Assembly: GCA_947652605.1 (NCBI GenBank)
Contig: OX393576.1
Span: forward strand, 12,054,575-12,118,574
DNA length: 64,000 bases
Direction: 5' to 3'
From: Elmis aenea
Lineage: Eukaryota > Arthropoda > Insecta > Coleoptera > Elmidae
Positions 45,801 to 58,386 of this stretch are shown piece by piece. The notes beneath the pieces were generated by a model. That model was not told where the DNA came from. It searched no databases and saw only the letters and a list, made by a program, of their open reading frames with translations. The position numbers and the translations under genes are program-made. Each line of letters opens with the position of its first letter. The first letter of the stretch is position 1.

Positions 45801-48800
45801 AAACATGAGAGAAGTTTATTTAGCGCAACAAAAACAAAAAGGTCTTACCTGCAAACACTGATAAACTGATCCTAAGCCAAAAGCTAGCGTTGCTCCTATA
45901 ACATGAACTGAGAGTATGTTCGATACTTGAAAATTACCGACGAGGCTTATACCAAAGGCTGCTAAGAGTCCTACCCATAAAGAATAACTGTTAAATCTTG
46001 GTACTCCAGAAATGATGTCATGTCTTTCGCAAATGTCTCTTACTTGCCTATAGCGAATGTACATCAAAACTGCCACTGTAAAATAAAAAAATTGATAAAG
46101 TACGTCATACAAAGGTATATCTATAATAAAAATAAACCAGTTAAGTTTCCACAGGTATATGGGCAAAAGCATTAAAAGGAACAATGTGATCATTAATCTG
46201 TTAAAGGCAAAAGTTATTATAATAATAATAATAATGTAATTTATTTAGCGATTTGCTAATTATGTTTACATTTTATTACATTTACATATACAGGGTGTCC
46301 CAGATTACATTTCCAGCATGGGGATCTCGCTTATTATAAGAGATAGAGGTTTGTTTAAATTAGATGAATTATTACTTGGTATGAGAGAAGCCACAATCAA
46401 TTTTTAAAAGTACAAAATTCCTCGTGCTTCAGATGTTATAGCAAAAAATATGAAAATGTCCAATTTCTTTTTTCTTTCATAACTTTTTTGTCTTTATCAT
46501 TAGAACAATTTTATTTGTACTTTCTTAAGGTACTTTTTAATGGAGAACGTAACTGTTATTTTAGATTATTTTTAACACCTACCATTTTCGAGATATTACC
46601 CCTAATTTCATTTTTTCTTATGGGCCGTGAAGTTGGCTATGGAATAGTTGAATGTGCTTATTTTTTCTCTTTAAAATGAGATATTATTTGCTACGTTTAT
46701 ATTATAAATAAGTCACAAAATCAAGAAAAATCGTACTTTACCCATCACTTATCTAGCTATCTATGAAAATATAAACAAAAAACAACTAATTAAATGTCAA
46801 ATGACAGTTACCATTTGTCTGCGGTATCATTTATTAAAATTGTTTAGTATTGTTGTGTAATTCGATAGTCTTTGTAGCAAATTTGTTATCATATAATTAT
46901 GGGCACATTTACAACTAATTAAAAATTTTATATGTTGAAATGCCACATTATTTACAATAGAAACTGTGTAAAATAAATAATTCTAATTAATTATTGATTT
47001 GTTTTGGATTTTTGGTTGGTTTGTCCAAAAAACCATATACTTTTAAATTTATTTCCAAATTTTTGTAATTACGCATCCTTCGTTGCATTTTCTCGGGATA
47101 TAGCTCTAATTATATTCGCTCAGCTTCTACACAGTTTTTATGGCAAAGAATGTAGCATCTCAACCTGTCAAATTAATCGCTATTTTTAAATGTTGCCATC
47201 ATCATAACAATTTACTACAAAAACCATCGAATTACACAACAATAATGTGAAATTCTAATAAATGATACCGCAGACAAATGGTAACTGTCATTTGACATTT
47301 AATTAGTTGTTTTTTGTTTTTATTTTCAAAGATAGCTTGATAAGTGATGGGTAAAATTCGATTTTTCTTGATTTTGTGATTTATTTATGAAAATAGATGA
47401 AGCAAGTAATATCTCATTTTAAAGAGAAAAAAAAAGCACATTCAACTATTCCATAGCCAACTTCGCGGCCCATAAGAAAAAATGAATTTAGGGGTAATAT
47501 CTCAAAAATGGTCATAAAAATAATCTAAAATAACAGTTACATACTCCATTAAAAAGTACCTTAAGAAAGTACAAATAAAATTGTTCTAATGATTACGACA
47601 AAAAAGTTATGAGAGAAAAAAGAAATTGGACATTTTCATATTTTTTTTTGCTATAAGTAACATCTGAAGCACGAGGAATTTTGTACTTTTAAAAATTGAT
47701 TGTGGCTTCTCTCATACCAAGTAATAATTCATCTAATTTAAACAAACCTCTATCTCTTATAATAAGCGAGATCCCCATGCTGGAAATGTAATCTGGGACA
47801 CCCTGTATAAATATATAAAATTTAAAACTTTTCCTTAATATGACTACTGAGCTTACGTCTAACTAAACCTTACAATGTTAGTTTCACTTTTAAGTTCACT
47901 TGATAAATCATTGTAAAATTTCAGTCCTTTATAAAAAAGAGAATTTTGAGTGTAATTTCGTGTCCTGAATGGCAATTTAAAGTCTTTACAGTTTCTAGTC
48001 GGATAGTTATGAACATCAGAATTTTGGGTTATATATTTTAACAAAGAATTTGGAAGCAGGTTATTTATAATCTTAAAAATGAAAATAATCGTATTAAAAA
48101 TTATCCGTTGTTTAATACTAAGCCACTGTAAAGTATCCAGCATCAGAGTAATTTTGGTGTATCTGGAACAGTGTAAAATAATTCTCATAGCCCTATTTTG
48201 CAATTTTTGAAGCCGGTCTAAATCATTAGTGTTTGCCAGAAATAAAATACTAGAGCAGTATTCGAAATGGGGTGCTACTGCTATGATACTTTTGTATATT
48301 AAAATCTTAGTAAGGACTGGAAGTTTACTGCTTAATCTACCAAGAAAACCTATTTTTTTAGAAACCTCTTTAACTATATATTTAATATTACTTATAAAAT
48401 CAAGCTTATCGTCTATTATTACACCCAAGTATTTAATTTCATTAACTCTATTTAATACTACACCATCCAATTCTAGTTGCTGATTACACACATTCTTATT
48501 GTTGTTTATCACCAAGTAGTTTGTTTTGTCGACATTTATTTTTAGTTTGTTCACCTTTAACCACTCTGCGACTCTATGTAGGTCAGTATTTAATTTGCTT
48601 ACCATATTGTCAACGTTATTGCCACTAATAAATATTAGAGTATCATCTGCAAATAAATGTATGATGCTGTTTCCGACATTTGCTACAATGTCATTCATGT
48701 ACAGTATAAATAACAAAGGCCCAAGGACACTTCCTTGAGGAACGCCTAAATTATTCATTATCCTATTTGACGTTTCATTTTTAAATTTTGTAATTTGATA

Positions 48801-51800
48801 CCGAGATTTCAAATAATCTGCAAACCATTTGTTTTCTGTGCCTTCGACTCCGTAATTTTCAAGTTTTATTAATAACCGTTGTCTGTCAATAGTTTCAAAA
48901 GCTCTTTTTAGATCTAAAAATACTGCTATGATGATGTTGTTGTTTTCAATTTCCTCTTTCCAGTCTGCTAGCAGAAGATTTATTGCACTTTCGCAAGAAT
49001 GTCTTGCTCTAAATACGGATTGTCTATTTGTTAAAATGCCATTATTTTCTAAAAATTTCTGAAGTTGTTGTTTAACGACTACCTCCAAAATTTGTTCGTA
49101 GATCGGTATTATATTTATAGGTCTAAAATTTTCACAATTACATGCTTTAGGTACTGGTATGATCTGCGATGTTTTCCAGGTCTTGGGAAACGTACCATTT
49201 TGCAACGATTCGTTGATTATTTGTAAAAGCACTGGTCCTACTTCCGAAAAGGTATCTTTAAGGATTTTCGCTGAAATTCCATCGATGCCTTTAACATCAT
49301 TGATAATTTTAAATAGATCAGGTAGAGCAATTTCTTGGAATTTAAATCTGTGATTAAACTTAGGCATATCTTCTGTTTGAATAGCTGTTGCTGCAATGGA
49401 TGCATGTATATCAATTATACTATTAACGAAATATTTATTAAATTCTTCTGCAATCTCACTTTCATCTTGTGTTTAGGTGTTATTAAATATTATTCCATCA
49501 GAAGGTTTATTTTCTGATTTTATTAATTTTTTTAATGTTTTCCATAACTTGTATGGGTTTTTTAAGCTACTCTCTATCTCATTTAAAACAAAGTCATTTT
49601 TTCTTGCTTTAATTAATTTCACATAATCATTTCTTAGCTGTTTATAATTTGCCCAATCCGAATTGCATCTTGTGAGTTTTGCAGCTTTATATAGTCGGTC
49701 TCTCTCTAATTTCATTTGGTGTAATTCACTAGTATACCATTTATTATTTTCTCTGGGTGTGATTGTTTTTTTCTGAACAAATTTATTTAGTTCCGTTTTT
49801 AAAATCTTACTAAAGTTTTCAGCCCTATCTTCCATAGCTAGCAAATGTAATTCTTTCCACATGTCATTATTTTGTAATCCTACCATTAACTTTTCCCTGT
49901 TCTAATTTTTGATTATAGAGAAGAACGATTTGATTAACACAATTACATAAGAACAAGAGATAGAGCAGACAACAAGTTTGAAATATTGAGGAAAAATATT
50001 GCCCATCTATAGGGCTAAAATAAAAGAAAGATATAAGCGGTTTATTATGCAAACGAGGTACCGACGCTTGGGCGTCTTTTGCTAAAATTGTTAAAAACAA
50101 CTTTATTTACATTTTAGTGAGAACTTTCCAGTAAATTTTGTCTCCTAGATTCAATAACTTTCCAGTTACTTAATCTTATAGGGGCCTACAGTATGCTATC
50201 GTTGGAACCTTTCAATTTTTATAGTGATTATATAAAACTTCTTTATTTTTTAATTACTGTATTACAATTACTGACCTTTGCGATTGAGGTAAATTCATTG
50301 AATTATTTATACCTTTATCATTCACCAAACATAAAAAACAAAAAGCCATTCAGTAAACACTGAACTTTATCAGCTTTAAGTGATTTATTAAGTAGATTAA
50401 AGGATAGACTACATTTTCGAAAAACAGTGCTGCTGGTCGTTTGGTGGATTACATCCAATATTTAGATTGGTTATTTATTGATTTATCGACTGAACTATTA
50501 CTTACCATATAACCATGAATGGGGCCCAATAACTAATTTAAAAATAGCTGAGACTGTCTGTGTTTTTGTAAGTAAAAAAAAGCAATATAGATAATGTTAA
50601 AGCTTTGATTGCCTACAAACGTTACCATAATTGCTTTAGGTAACCTAATGTAATTTTACAGGAAACTTGTACAACATAAAAAGAAGTACCTATTTGCATT
50701 TGTTAGAGTTCCTTTGCTAAAAATACTTGAAGAAGAATTGCAAATTACTGAGTATTTCTGCACTACAGTGACACATGATATATCGATTATCCATCATAAT
50801 AAACAAGTGGACTACATATATCTTTGTAATTTATCAATACATTTATTATCGATTACCTATGAATAACGTTAAAATATTTAAATCCAATAGACGTCAATAC
50901 ATTTTCTCTCTTTATATCTACAGTTCGTTTGTCGCGGTATAAAAAAGTATTTATAACCACTAATAATATTAGGATGGCCCATTACACCATAAAGAAGCAT
51001 TAAACAAAATATTCTTGATTAAATTAAACGTATCTAAATGTTGCTGTGGTTACTAAATAACAAACAATTTTTAATTAATATCTTACTAAAGAGTACATAA
51101 ATAATTCACTATTTGGTATTGATATTTCAAACTTAGTCATTATGTGGTTTAATGTTTAATGATTACATGTGTCCATGCGTCGATCGAATAATAAACCAAT
51201 TGACGAGATTTTAAGGAATTCGATTTTTCCAAAGAAAAACAAAATGCAAAGAGCCATAAACTACACTTTCTACATTTCATGAAAATGTTCAAATCCTTAT
51301 TTAAATTATTTGAAAGCTTATAATCGTTATTTTGCTTTGGTTTCAAGGTTATTCGTGTTTTTCTTGTAAAATGTTGAGACTATACATTTGCGCATTGCGC
51401 TGTTTCAACTTCGTTCGAAAATTCTTAATTTGTAATTAAAACGATTTGAATAAGGACTAATAATCATTATTTAGCTATAAATACTGCGTGTATGTTTAAA
51501 GCCATTTGCTTTAGTTTAAAAATATTTCGAGTTTTCCTTTAAAAAAGGCACTTTTTAATGTTTCATAAAAAGTTTTAAATCGTCATTTTAACATGAGGGT
51601 AAACAATTATTATTTAGGATGCAAATAAAATGTGTATGAAGTTTAAAGCTCTAGAGGCCTACAAACCTTATTTAGATTTTCACTAACTAATATCTTACAA
51701 ATACTTCCACTTTGCATCATCTATATACAGTGTGTCCAAATAGAATAGAATATGCTACATATCTCAGTAAATATCCACTTTAGGGAAAATGTTTTGAATA

Positions 51801-54800
51801 AAAGTTGTTTGGTACTTACTTTTCCACCATAAGACAAAATTATTATTTTTTTTTAAATAACAAAAGCGCAATGAAAAACAATTGATTTATTTTTTTTAAG
51901 TACAAGGTACCCCTATAAGTATTATACTCATTTGATAGAGAATTTTTTTGAAAAAATAAAAAGAATATTCATAAATTTGATTAGCGGGTATAACCGTTTG
52001 AAGCAATTTTTTTACTATGAACTGACTTGATCTGATTTTTTGGGGCCTCATAATGGTGTTGCGCCTAGGGCCTTTAAAAGTGTAAATACGAAACTGCATA
52101 CAAGTACCATATACAGTTTTAACACACATCTATTTTTCTACGTAATTTATTTCTGACGTGTAAATAACATAGCAGGTAAAGAACAAAAATAATTTCTTTA
52201 ATAACCCATGCAACGACAATTAAACATATTTATTGCAACTTATGAAGGTTGTCAAGTTCATATTTGCTGTATTGATAGTAGTTATATCAACAGTAGTAGT
52301 AAATAAATTATTCGGTGACTTTATATTTTAATGACTTGTTGATAATATTCATTAGTCACGACAAAATATTTCTAGCTATGAAGTAACTGAAAAATTTTAA
52401 GGTCACTTTATCAAATAATCGTGTATAATCTAATAGTTTCATAAAATTCAGGGCTTTATACAGGGTGTTTCTAAAGTATTGCAAATAAAACGGGAGGTGA
52501 TTCCTTATCAAAAATTAAGGGGTGTCTATCATATAAAATGTTTACCTTAGACGTCTCTTTTAGGAGTTACACCCCCTAAACGGGAGCGGTAAAATTAGGT
52601 TTTAATTTTATTTCTCAAATTTGGATAAATGTAGGAGAATGATATTTGGCAGATGTTTTATGCTTACTGAAAGGTTTCCCATAGTAATATTTTTAATCAT
52701 CTCCCACCTTCACAGGGGCTGAAAAGTGCGACTCCTATTGGTTTTTGATCAGAACTTTTAGGTGGGTTAAAATGTTGCAATTTAAATTTATTTATGTAGA
52801 AATTTTTTTTATTCTTTAGTTTTTCTCGTAAAACCTACAGTTTTCAAGTAAAAAATAGAGGAAGTAAATATGAACCATCAAATATTCCAATATAAAACTA
52901 TTCATTCTGGTAGTTACCATGGTTTGTTTATGTTCATATCAGGGACTGAGAACGGAACGAAAACGAAAACGTTAAACGAAATTAACCGAAATTTTTATAA
53001 GAACGAAAACGAAACCGAAAACGAAATTATTATTTTTCGTTCAAGAACGAAAACGAAATAAATATTTTCCAAAACCGGTTTTAACCGGTTTTAACCGGTT
53101 TTGTCGCTATTTCAATTTTATTTGTTAAACACAAACGCGAATTTACCTTCTGTGCTGGGGAGACTCCACGAGGCAGTAAAAAAACTCACTTGAAATAAGT
53201 GAGCTTCACTTTTCTCCATATATTTACGTGAATATGTATTAACAACTTTATTGTTTATACTTGCAATTTCGTGTAACACAATTAACGGTACAGATATTCT
53301 CTATTTCTAATTTGTTTTTTAGATCATCAATATAGAATATACACTTGATTGGATATATATTATCAATGTGTATGTTTTATTTGCGTTTAGACATAATAAT
53401 AGTAAAATTTATTCTTACATCGAAAAGGACTAATGTAAAAGAAGATTTATTGGTAGATGTGTTGCTAGTAAGATTTAACGGAATGTGAAAATGTATATTG
53501 TATGGTATGTACAAACTATAAAGTTAAAGTATATTTCAAGTTAATATAAGTTTTTTTTAATATCTTTTTTATTTGTAACATTTAGTAAATTATCCACTTG
53601 AATTTATTCGTTTGTCTTTTTAAATAATTACAGCAGGATCTTTTTAATTCAAATGCATAGATTTTTAGTACTAAAACAAATTTAAAACAGCACTTGCTAT
53701 ATTTTCATGTTTTTAGATAAAGATCGTGTGTCTAATTTAACCTAATCACGTTGTGTTTTTGCACCTTACGGGTGTTAAACTTAATAAAATGGTTAAATGT
53801 TAATGTGTTTAACGATTTGGTAAATTCAATATGGCGATGGTTCGCCAGTCTAAAATATGCTGTCCGTGAGCATCAAACCCCATCGTCATCGTTTATATTT
53901 TAGTTGAGACGCAAATATTGTTATCGTATTTATAGAGGGTTGTGGTGACTAGAAAAAAATTTGATTTTTTGACGACAAAAAAATATTGTAAAACCGGTTT
54001 TAACCGTTATTATTTCGGTTCACGAAAACGAAAAAAGAATTTTTTCGGTTAGAACGAAAAGAACGAAAACGATATATTTCGTTTTCGTTCCGAACAGAAA
54101 CGAACGGAATTTTTTTCGTTTTTAGTCCCTGGTTCATATTGGGTAGAAATAACGGGTGTAATTCATTTTGACTTTTACACGGCGACAACGCTTCTTTTAA
54201 CTCCGAAAAGAGACGCCTAAGGAAAACAATTTATATGAGAGACCCCCTAACCCCCTTAATATTCCAAATCATCTAAGCAAAACTGGATTATTTTTCGAAA
54301 TTCTTAAAGGAAAATCGTCGATTACAACGCGTGTCTTGTAACCAGCAAAAATCGCAACACAATAGTATTTATTAGACAATTTAATTGACGGAACACGAGG
54401 ATACCAATAAAATTGTTGTATCGTTTCCGAATACAGCGAACTGGGCCACTCCACAGCTACAACGCCCTCACGTTTCCAACTCCAACACACGCGATATTTG
54501 ATATATGAACAACATTAATTTGATTGTAAGAAACGTGTAAGTTTGGCATCAAGATCGTGATAACTGCGAAATTCGTAAAAGATTCTTCTACAAAATACAG
54601 TGCACCAATTCGAAGCCAACATGGGGATTTCGATCACCTTTAGAGCTACAAAATCGGTTAAATTGTAGCAAACTTGGGTAATTCGGTGCTGGATTTAAAT
54701 ATGAAGAGAAAATTGTACAGGGTGGACCAAATTCGAATATTTTACGGGGTATCTCGGTTACCGCAATAGATAGCGAAAATCTGATTTGGGCCTCTTGGGC

Positions 54801-57182
54801 TATTTTTTCGAGAAAATAACGCCTATGCAACTAGATTTTTTCTATCGGATTCCATTTTGGCACTACAGACGAAAATTGAAATTTCATCATTTTTGAAAAA
54901 TTGGTACAACTTCTTTATTTATTAAATTAGAACAAAATGTTATATAGGTTTTTTATACAGATTTTTATGCTTAATTGAAAAACAAAAATACATTTTTTTT
55001 AGCTATCTTGACTTTTGAGATATGGAGTAAACTTACATTTTTTTAAATAGAAACCCTAGTTGGCCATGATTTTATGGGAAAGAGTATTTTTTAGCTTTTC
55101 AAAAATATATAGTTTTATACAGGGTTCTCGTTTTTCGCGGGCCACTATGGGGATCTCGTAAACGGTAAGAGTTACGACTTCGGTTAAATTGGGGCAAAGT
55201 TGTATATTCGGGTGCTTAATAATTTGATGCAAACAGAACTTATTTAGCTCTTTTAGTTTTTGAGATATAGGAAAAAAAGTAAAAAAGTGCCCGTAACTTT
55301 TTCATTTGATGTCGAATTTCATTTTTGTAAAAACATTTTTACAGCCACTTTATGCAAGGAATCAAATTCCCCAATTATATTTTCCGTGCGACGTTTCGTT
55401 TTTTTAAAACCATCATCAGGTCAATTTTTTCTTATGGACGCTATATCTGATTTTAACGCCAATTTGTAGAGCATTTTATTCTGAATTCGAAAATGTATAA
55501 CAGTTGGCACTTTTTTGAAACTATTGTTGTTAAAAATGGCAAAAACAAATATTTTATTTAAAACAAATCCTAATCGGCATGGTAAATAATTGTCTTTGTC
55601 CCTTTTTCCTTGGAAACAGGTAAGTAAACCGCATGAAATTACTGATTTAAAAAATAGGTATTAATAAATATGTTGGGAATGCATTAACATTGTTCACTTA
55701 TTAACAAATATTTTTAGAATATTTTTTTCTGTTAAGTAATACATTTCTTTAAAATGTGTATTTAATCCTTATTTAGCATACAATTATTTGTAACAAAAAA
55801 TAACGAGTTATGCCTTTTATCTGCGTTAATGACTTCTAATAAGCAAAAAGCATAAACAGATTTCTAGACGTTCTTTGTAAACTATGGACACTTATATTAT
55901 TTGATTACGAAAATTTTGTTACAAATATTTATATGTCAAATAAGGGATTAAATACACATTTTAGAGACATTTATTACTTAACCGAAGAAAATATTCTAAA
56001 AATATTTGCTATTAAGTGCACAATGTTAATGCATTCCTAACATATTTATTAATACCGATTTTTTAATTAAAGCCCTTTAATAGTAATTTCATACGGTTTA
56101 CTTACCTGTTTCCAAGGAAAAAGGTACAAAGACAATCATTTACCATGCCGATTAGGATTTGTTTTAAATAAAATATTTGTTTTTGCCATTTTTAACAACA
56201 ATTGTTTCAAAAAAGTGCCAACTGTTATACATTTTCGAATTCAGAATAAAATACTCTACAAATTGGCGTTAAAATCAGATATAGCGTCCATAAGAAAAAA
56301 TTGACCTAATGATGGTTTTAAAAAAACGAAACGTCGCACGGAAAATATAATTGGGGAATTTGATTCCTTGCAAAAAGTGGCCGTAAAAATGTTTTTACAA
56401 AAATGAAATTCGACATCAAATGAAAAAGATACGGGCAAAAAACAAAAATCCACTTTTTTACTTTTTTTCCTATATCTCAAAAACTAAAAGAGCTAAATAA
56501 GTTCTGTTTGCATCAAATTATTAAGCACCCGAATATACAACTTTGCCCCAATTTAACCGAAGTCGTAACTCTTACCGTTTACGAGATCCCCATAGTGGCC
56601 CGCGAAAAACGAGAACCCTGTATATTTGTTGCAAAAAATAACCGAGATATGGCCAATTTTGTAAAAATTCGATCATCAAAGTTTGCCATGATTTCGTAAG
56701 CAAGTGATGTTTGCAATTATTAAACAACTAAACCGGTTTTAACCGTTAATATTTCGGTTCACGTAAACAAAACAAGTACTTTTTGGGTAGGAACGAAAAG
56801 AACTAAAACGATATATTTCGTTTTCGTTCAATCGTTCCGAACAGAAACGAACGAAATTTTTTTCGTTCTTAGTCCTTGCTTAAAAGTACCTACAACATAT
56901 GTTTACTTACAAAGTATAGAACCAGTGTTAAGCATTTGTCCAAATATACAACTTTCAGGTGAAAACGTTCCAGTGTTACTTATGTACGGTAAAAGAGCCG
57001 CAATATGATCACTCACCACAGCTATAATATATCTAAAATATTTGATTACGGAAAACTTTAAAATTTTCACTTTTTTTTTATTTTTACACCACTTACGTAA
57101 CAGAACATGTTAACGAAAACCAAAACGCCACGAGTAAGGGAATGAAATGCAAATGACCCCACTGCATTTTGTTATCTGCCAT
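42869..57182 (-). CDS. Diverged DRAM-like gene G (proximal 5' exon pair)
   Basis: Minus-strand exons: 57182-57097, 57032-56911, 46075-45849, 45797-45659 and 43098-42869, in consistent phase, giving 267 aa. Exon 1 reads WGHLHFIPLLVAFWFSLTCS. Exon 2 has LLPYISNTGTFSPESCIFGQ, exon 3 VLMYIRYRQVRDICERHD and AAFGISLVGNFQVSNILSVH, exon 4 GINVVRLLLSVISCVTYF, exon 5 WKSEDGGYVYHLLSVGSEW. The C-terminal tail is polar (EDNITPSNKELPTTVSVPES). Exon phases equal those of the array genes, so it is a paralogue, convergent with them. In PYIS(D/N)TG the usual Asp is Asn. Intron 2 is 10.8 kb and intron 4 is 2.6 kb, both packed with transposons. A second exon 1-2 pair lies upstream (59372-59619). Family call firm; splicing inferred. 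Confidence 0.8.
43973..45345. mobile_element. Foldback MITE nested in the hAT
   Basis: TIR CAGGGTGGTCCAAATTCGAT and complement, flanked by TA (43971-43972 and 45346-45347). Arms of about 230 bp carry the CCATGTAATCCCATCGAATT inverse and an inverted GAACCGTTTTC/GAGTTTGTC part. It is interrupted by the MITE at 44218-44960. Confidence 0.82.
44218..44960. mobile_element. Foldback MITE nested in the foldback at 43973
   Basis: TIR CAGGGTGTCCCAATTATACA and complement, flanked by TA (44216-44217 and 44961-44962). Arms of about 300 bp are nearly perfect, for example GCATATTCCTGAGTGAAAAT against its inverse near 44910. This is the innermost and therefore the youngest of three nested insertions. Confidence 0.85.
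46291..47805. mobile_element. 1.5-kb foldback MITE in intron 2 of G
   Basis: TIR CAGGGTGTCCCAGATTACAT and complement, flanked by TA (46289-46290 and 47806-47807). The arms extend for roughly 570 bp each (46291-46870 and 47225-47805) with few mismatches. The centre of about 350 bp is unpaired. It lies directly next to the 3' end of the LINE. No coding content. Confidence 0.85.
47859..49905 (-). mobile_element. 5'-truncated LINE (CR1/Jockey type), reverse transcriptase
   Basis: Minus strand. The first part, about 49905-49473, encodes the linker between endonuclease and RT (NNKWYTSELHQMKLERDRLY, NPYKLWKTLKKLI). One in-frame stop near 49473 interrupts it, and the same frame then runs on. The main 502-residue frame has FRPINIIPIYEQILEVVVKQ, VFLDLKRAFETIDRQRL (about residues 149-165), GVPQGSVLGPLLFILYMND (about 208-226) and the catalytic FADD (239-242). 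It ends with the C-terminal NYPTRNCKDFKLPF region. The endonuclease and any ORF1 are missing. Apart from one stop the RT frame is clean, so the insertion is fairly young. It sits in intron 2 of gene G, in the same strand sense. Confidence 0.85.
49906..51720. other. Intron 2 of G, unclassified part
   Basis: About 1.8 kb of AT-rich DNA without open frames of known family, TIRs or tandem repeats that I can see. Confidence 0.45.
51728..51960. mobile_element. Truncated MITE related to 4017-4900
   Basis: TATACAGTGTGTCCAAATAG followed by ATATCTCAGTAAATATCCAC and GGTACTTACTTTTCCACCAT matches the left end of the element at 4017. The right end is missing. Confidence 0.6.
52461..54240. mobile_element. 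Truncated foldback element interrupted by a hAT
   Basis: Left end CAGGGTGTTTCTAAAGTATT after TA (52459-52460), followed by the GGAGTTACACCCCCTAAACG family seen at 39336. The counterpart arm reappears after the hAT at about 54180-54240 (CTCCGAAAAGAGACGCCTAA). No intact right terminus was found. Confidence 0.6.
52940..54131. mobile_element. hAT element (CAGGGACT ends) with AACCGGTT repeats
   Basis: Left end CAGGGACTGAGAACGGAACG and right end CGTTTTTAGTCCCTG, flanked by an exact 8-bp duplication GTTCATAT (52932-52939 and 54132-54139). Subterminal GAACGAAAACGAAA repeats occur on both sides. Three AACCGGTT palindromes at exact 10-bp spacing lie at 53073-53100, and another near 53993. No transposase frame, so non-autonomous. 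A solo right end of the same family lies at 56731-56878. Confidence 0.88.
54245..55117. other. Intron 2 of G, fragments of TEs
   Basis: Contains one unpaired CAGGGTGGACCAAATTCGAA end at 54718 and AT-rich DNA. No gene recognised. Confidence 0.45.
55120..56620. mobile_element. 1.5-kb near-perfect inverted-repeat MITE
   Basis: TIR CAGGGTTCTCGTTTTTCGCG and complement, flanked by TA (55118-55119 and 56621-56622). Each arm is about 700 bp. The same non-functional 69-74 codon frame (beginning MRYRKKSKKV) appears on the plus strand at 55260-55469 and on the minus strand at 56480-56256. The centre is near 55870. The repeat is written twice in opposite directions, with small indels such as a 15-bp difference near 56440. 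Confidence 0.88.
56731..56878. mobile_element. Solo right end of the CAGGGACT hAT family
   Basis: AACCGGTTTTAACCGTTAAT, then TTCGTTCTTAGTCCTTG, parallels 53993-54131 with scattered changes. No left end or duplication. Confidence 0.65.
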
Positions 57183-58329
57183 TAATAGTTTTGTTTCGCT
57201 TTGTAATAATTCGTTATATTAAAAAAATTATCAGTGACGTAGGTGCAAGGGCGTCCACGTGCAAAAAGATAAGTAATTTTTTAACAGACGCTTATAGTTC
57301 TGTTTTAAATATTGTTGAATTAATTTTTTCGTTACTGATGTTATACATATACTTAGTACGATTATCAAAAATTGTGAGTATTTGAGGGGGTAAAACCTAG
57401 CATTTTTTTATTACAGAGAGAGGTTGGTAATGAAAAGTATAAAATGTTTACTGTATAATTTTGACTTTAAATCATACCACTGTCTTTGGAAATTATTGCC
57501 CCTTCTTAAAATACATCCAGAAAAATACATGAGGTTTTTAGGGTTGATTCTAAAAACAAACGAGATACTGAAGATTATATCGATTTCTGGAACACCCTGT
57601 ATCCGATAAGGAAATATTGGCCTTATAACACATGTAGTTACTGAGATATTAGGTGTTTTTTTTGCACATTTCAAAATATTGCATGTTTAAAAATAGTTAA
57701 TTTTAAATAACAGCACAGTAATTATTAAGTGTATTACTCAAATTTGTACTTTTTTATAACTTATGTATTTTTCGTTATCTATGTATCTTTCAAGAACGAC
57801 GAAACTTATTTATTTATTTTTTTAATATTACGTGCTTATTTTTACATACGTAATAAAAGTTCGTCACGTTAAATATATTATTCCTGAAAATAACTAACTG
57901 AAAAACAATAATTATTAGTATTTGTGAATTCACCGAGAAAACGTTTTAGAAAGCGTTGTTATAATTTTAGTACTGTAAACAATTTATTTAAATTGAATTG
58001 AGTCTGCTCGTAAAGGTAATCAATTTATACACGGACTTTGTAAATTGCCTTTCAGTCAATTATTTTCCGGCAATTTTCTCGTCGAAGATTTATTTTTCGA
58101 TTATAGGTGAATAATTTTCGATTATAGGTGAATAATTTTCGACAAAAATGTTTTCATGTAGATACATTGAATTGCTCTGTAATTGATAGTTTCCAAATTA
58201 ATATTTCTACTTAGTTTTTCACGAGCCTCTAGATTTTAGTGAATTATTTTTAAGTAGATTTCTCTTCGGAAAACTGTTTTTTGATTTTAAGCGAATTATT
58301 TTTAGCAAATAATATATTTTACAACAAGT

Positions 58330-58386
58330 GATGAAAGTCCAGTTTTTTCGTGAGGTAAATCTCACGCGAAAAAAACTGATTTCATC
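58330..58386. repeat. Short hairpin, 25-bp arms
   Basis: GATGAAAGTCCAGTTTTTTC, then GTGAG, pairs with CTCACGCGAAAAAAACTGAT, then TTCATC, around a 6-nt GTAAAT loop, with one or two bulges. Confidence 0.6.

Noticed and set aside
45841..46193. 125-aa minus-strand frame with its own start as a first exon of gene G
   Set aside because: Residues before VLMYIRYRQ lie upstream of a clear TTTTTTATTTTACAG acceptor, and both 5' exon pairs join there in phase.
49867..50100. 77-aa minus-strand frame as the LINE endonuclease
   Set aside because: It is in a different frame, with no endonuclease motifs. The LINE appears truncated near 49905.
55260..56480. Two homologous 70-aa proteins (MRYRKKSKKV...)
   Set aside because: They are mirror images in the arms of one inverted-repeat MITE and have no recognisable domain.
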